Assembly: GCA_937893485.1 (NCBI GenBank)
Contig: CALBJL010000036.1
Location: forward strand, 1-6,389
DNA length: 6,389 bases
Origin: an uncultured bacterium
GTDB lineage: Bacteria; Bacillota; Clostridia; Lachnospirales; Lachnospiraceae
Direction: 5' to 3'
Shown here: piece by piece, positions 6,330-6,389 of the stretch
Layout: every line of letters starts with the position of its first letter
Position numbering within the stretch: position 1 is the first letter of the stretch
Notes under the pieces: generated by a model
What the model saw: the letters and a program-made list of their open reading frames with translations, nothing else
Databases searched by the model: none
What the model was told of the DNA's origin: nothing
Program-made: the position numbers and the translations under genes

Positions 6330-6384
6330 GACTCCAAATTGTGGAAGCCTTTGCTGACACAATTTTGTTTTGAGGAGGCTCATC
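6325..6384 (+). promoter_or_regulatory. Hairpin that sequesters a Shine-Dalgarno site
   Basis: GATGAGACTCC (6325-6335) pairs with GGAGGCTCATC (6374-6384) at 10 of 11 positions. Directly inside, AAATTGTG (6336-6343) pairs perfectly with CACAATTT (6358-6365), then a GA/GA tandem mismatch and AGC (6346-6348) with GCT (6353-6355) close a CTTT loop. The 3' outer arm contains the GGAGG of the strong SD at 6372-6378. Bases 6366-6373 bulge out on the right. This looks like a leader structure that can mask initiation of the next gene. The inner hairpin followed by TTTTGTTTT (6363-6371) could alternatively act as a weak terminator. Confidence 0.6.
6372..6378 (+). promoter_or_regulatory. Strong SD of a gene starting at the window edge
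   Basis: GAGGAGG is a near-perfect SD. The window ends in AAT; if the next base is G, an ATG at 6388 would lie nine bases downstream, a good spacing. The gene itself is outside the window, so its identity is unknown. Confidence 0.45.
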
Positions 6385-6389
6385 GGAAT

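Larger units (their letters stand above)
5926..6389. other. 464-base gene-free, highly structured region
   Basis: This stretch follows the operon terminator and holds no open frame with a credible SD and recognisable product on either strand. It contains two hairpin systems: the long palindrome and the SD-masking hairpin. Between them lie AGCAAAG (6285-6291) and two copies of CCTTTGC (6310-6316, 6348-6354) that could compete to pair with it. No tRNA, rRNA, CRISPR array or group II intron domain V was seen. Confidence 0.7.

Noticed and set aside
6115..6357. 80-codon plus-strand open frame
   Set aside because: There is no SD, the frame crosses palindrome arms and the SD-masking hairpin, and the product has no recognisable motif.
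6186..6383. 65-codon minus-strand open frame
   Set aside because: It has no recognisable motif and overlaps both structured elements; it is most likely chance.
5926..6389. Group II intron, tRNA or CRISPR array in the tail
   Set aside because: There is no domain V-like hairpin, no tRNA cloverleaf with a T-arm motif, and no regularly spaced repeats.

Overview
The window reads as a housekeeping stretch from a low-to-mid GC Clostridia-type Firmicute, most likely Lachnospiraceae or a close relative. Pointers are a tRNA-controlled T-box leader on an aminoacyl-tRNA synthetase gene, strong SigA-type promoters, purine-rich Shine-Dalgarno (SD) sites, a methionyl-tRNA synthetase with a fused C-terminal tRNA-binding domain, and the metG-tatD-rsmA order common in Firmicutes. 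The family-level placement is inference.

Layout. On the minus strand, tyrS (20-1246) is complete. It is preceded by a tyrosine T-box leader (about 1291-1582) with its intrinsic terminator, and by a consensus promoter (1589-1617). A second, divergent promoter (1647-1675) lies 29 bp behind the first and drives a plus-strand operon: a small zinc-ribbon/coiled-coil protein of unknown function (1720-2187), metG (2190-4142), tatD (4201-4986) and rsmA/ksgA (5044-5910). A perfect 10-bp terminator hairpin that includes the rsmA stop codon closes the operon (5896-5925).

How the genes fit together. Two genes charge tRNAs (Tyr and Met). RsmA dimethylates 16S rRNA, TatD is a metal-dependent nuclease, and the small zinc-ribbon gene is translationally linked to metG. 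tyrS is controlled by uncharged tRNA-Tyr. The metG operon has only a short leader of about 24 nt before the first SD, with no T-box or SAM riboswitch visible.

The last 464 bases (5926-6389) contain no convincing gene but are highly structured. A long imperfect palindrome (core 5982-6199, possibly 5926-6266) folds into one extended hairpin. After it comes a second, compact hairpin (6325-6384) that buries a strong SD (6372-6378) just before the window ends. This SD probably belongs to a gene starting at about 6388. The tail could be a structured non-coding RNA, a MITE-like palindromic element, or a regulatory leader. It is the only part of the window that known gene families do not explain.
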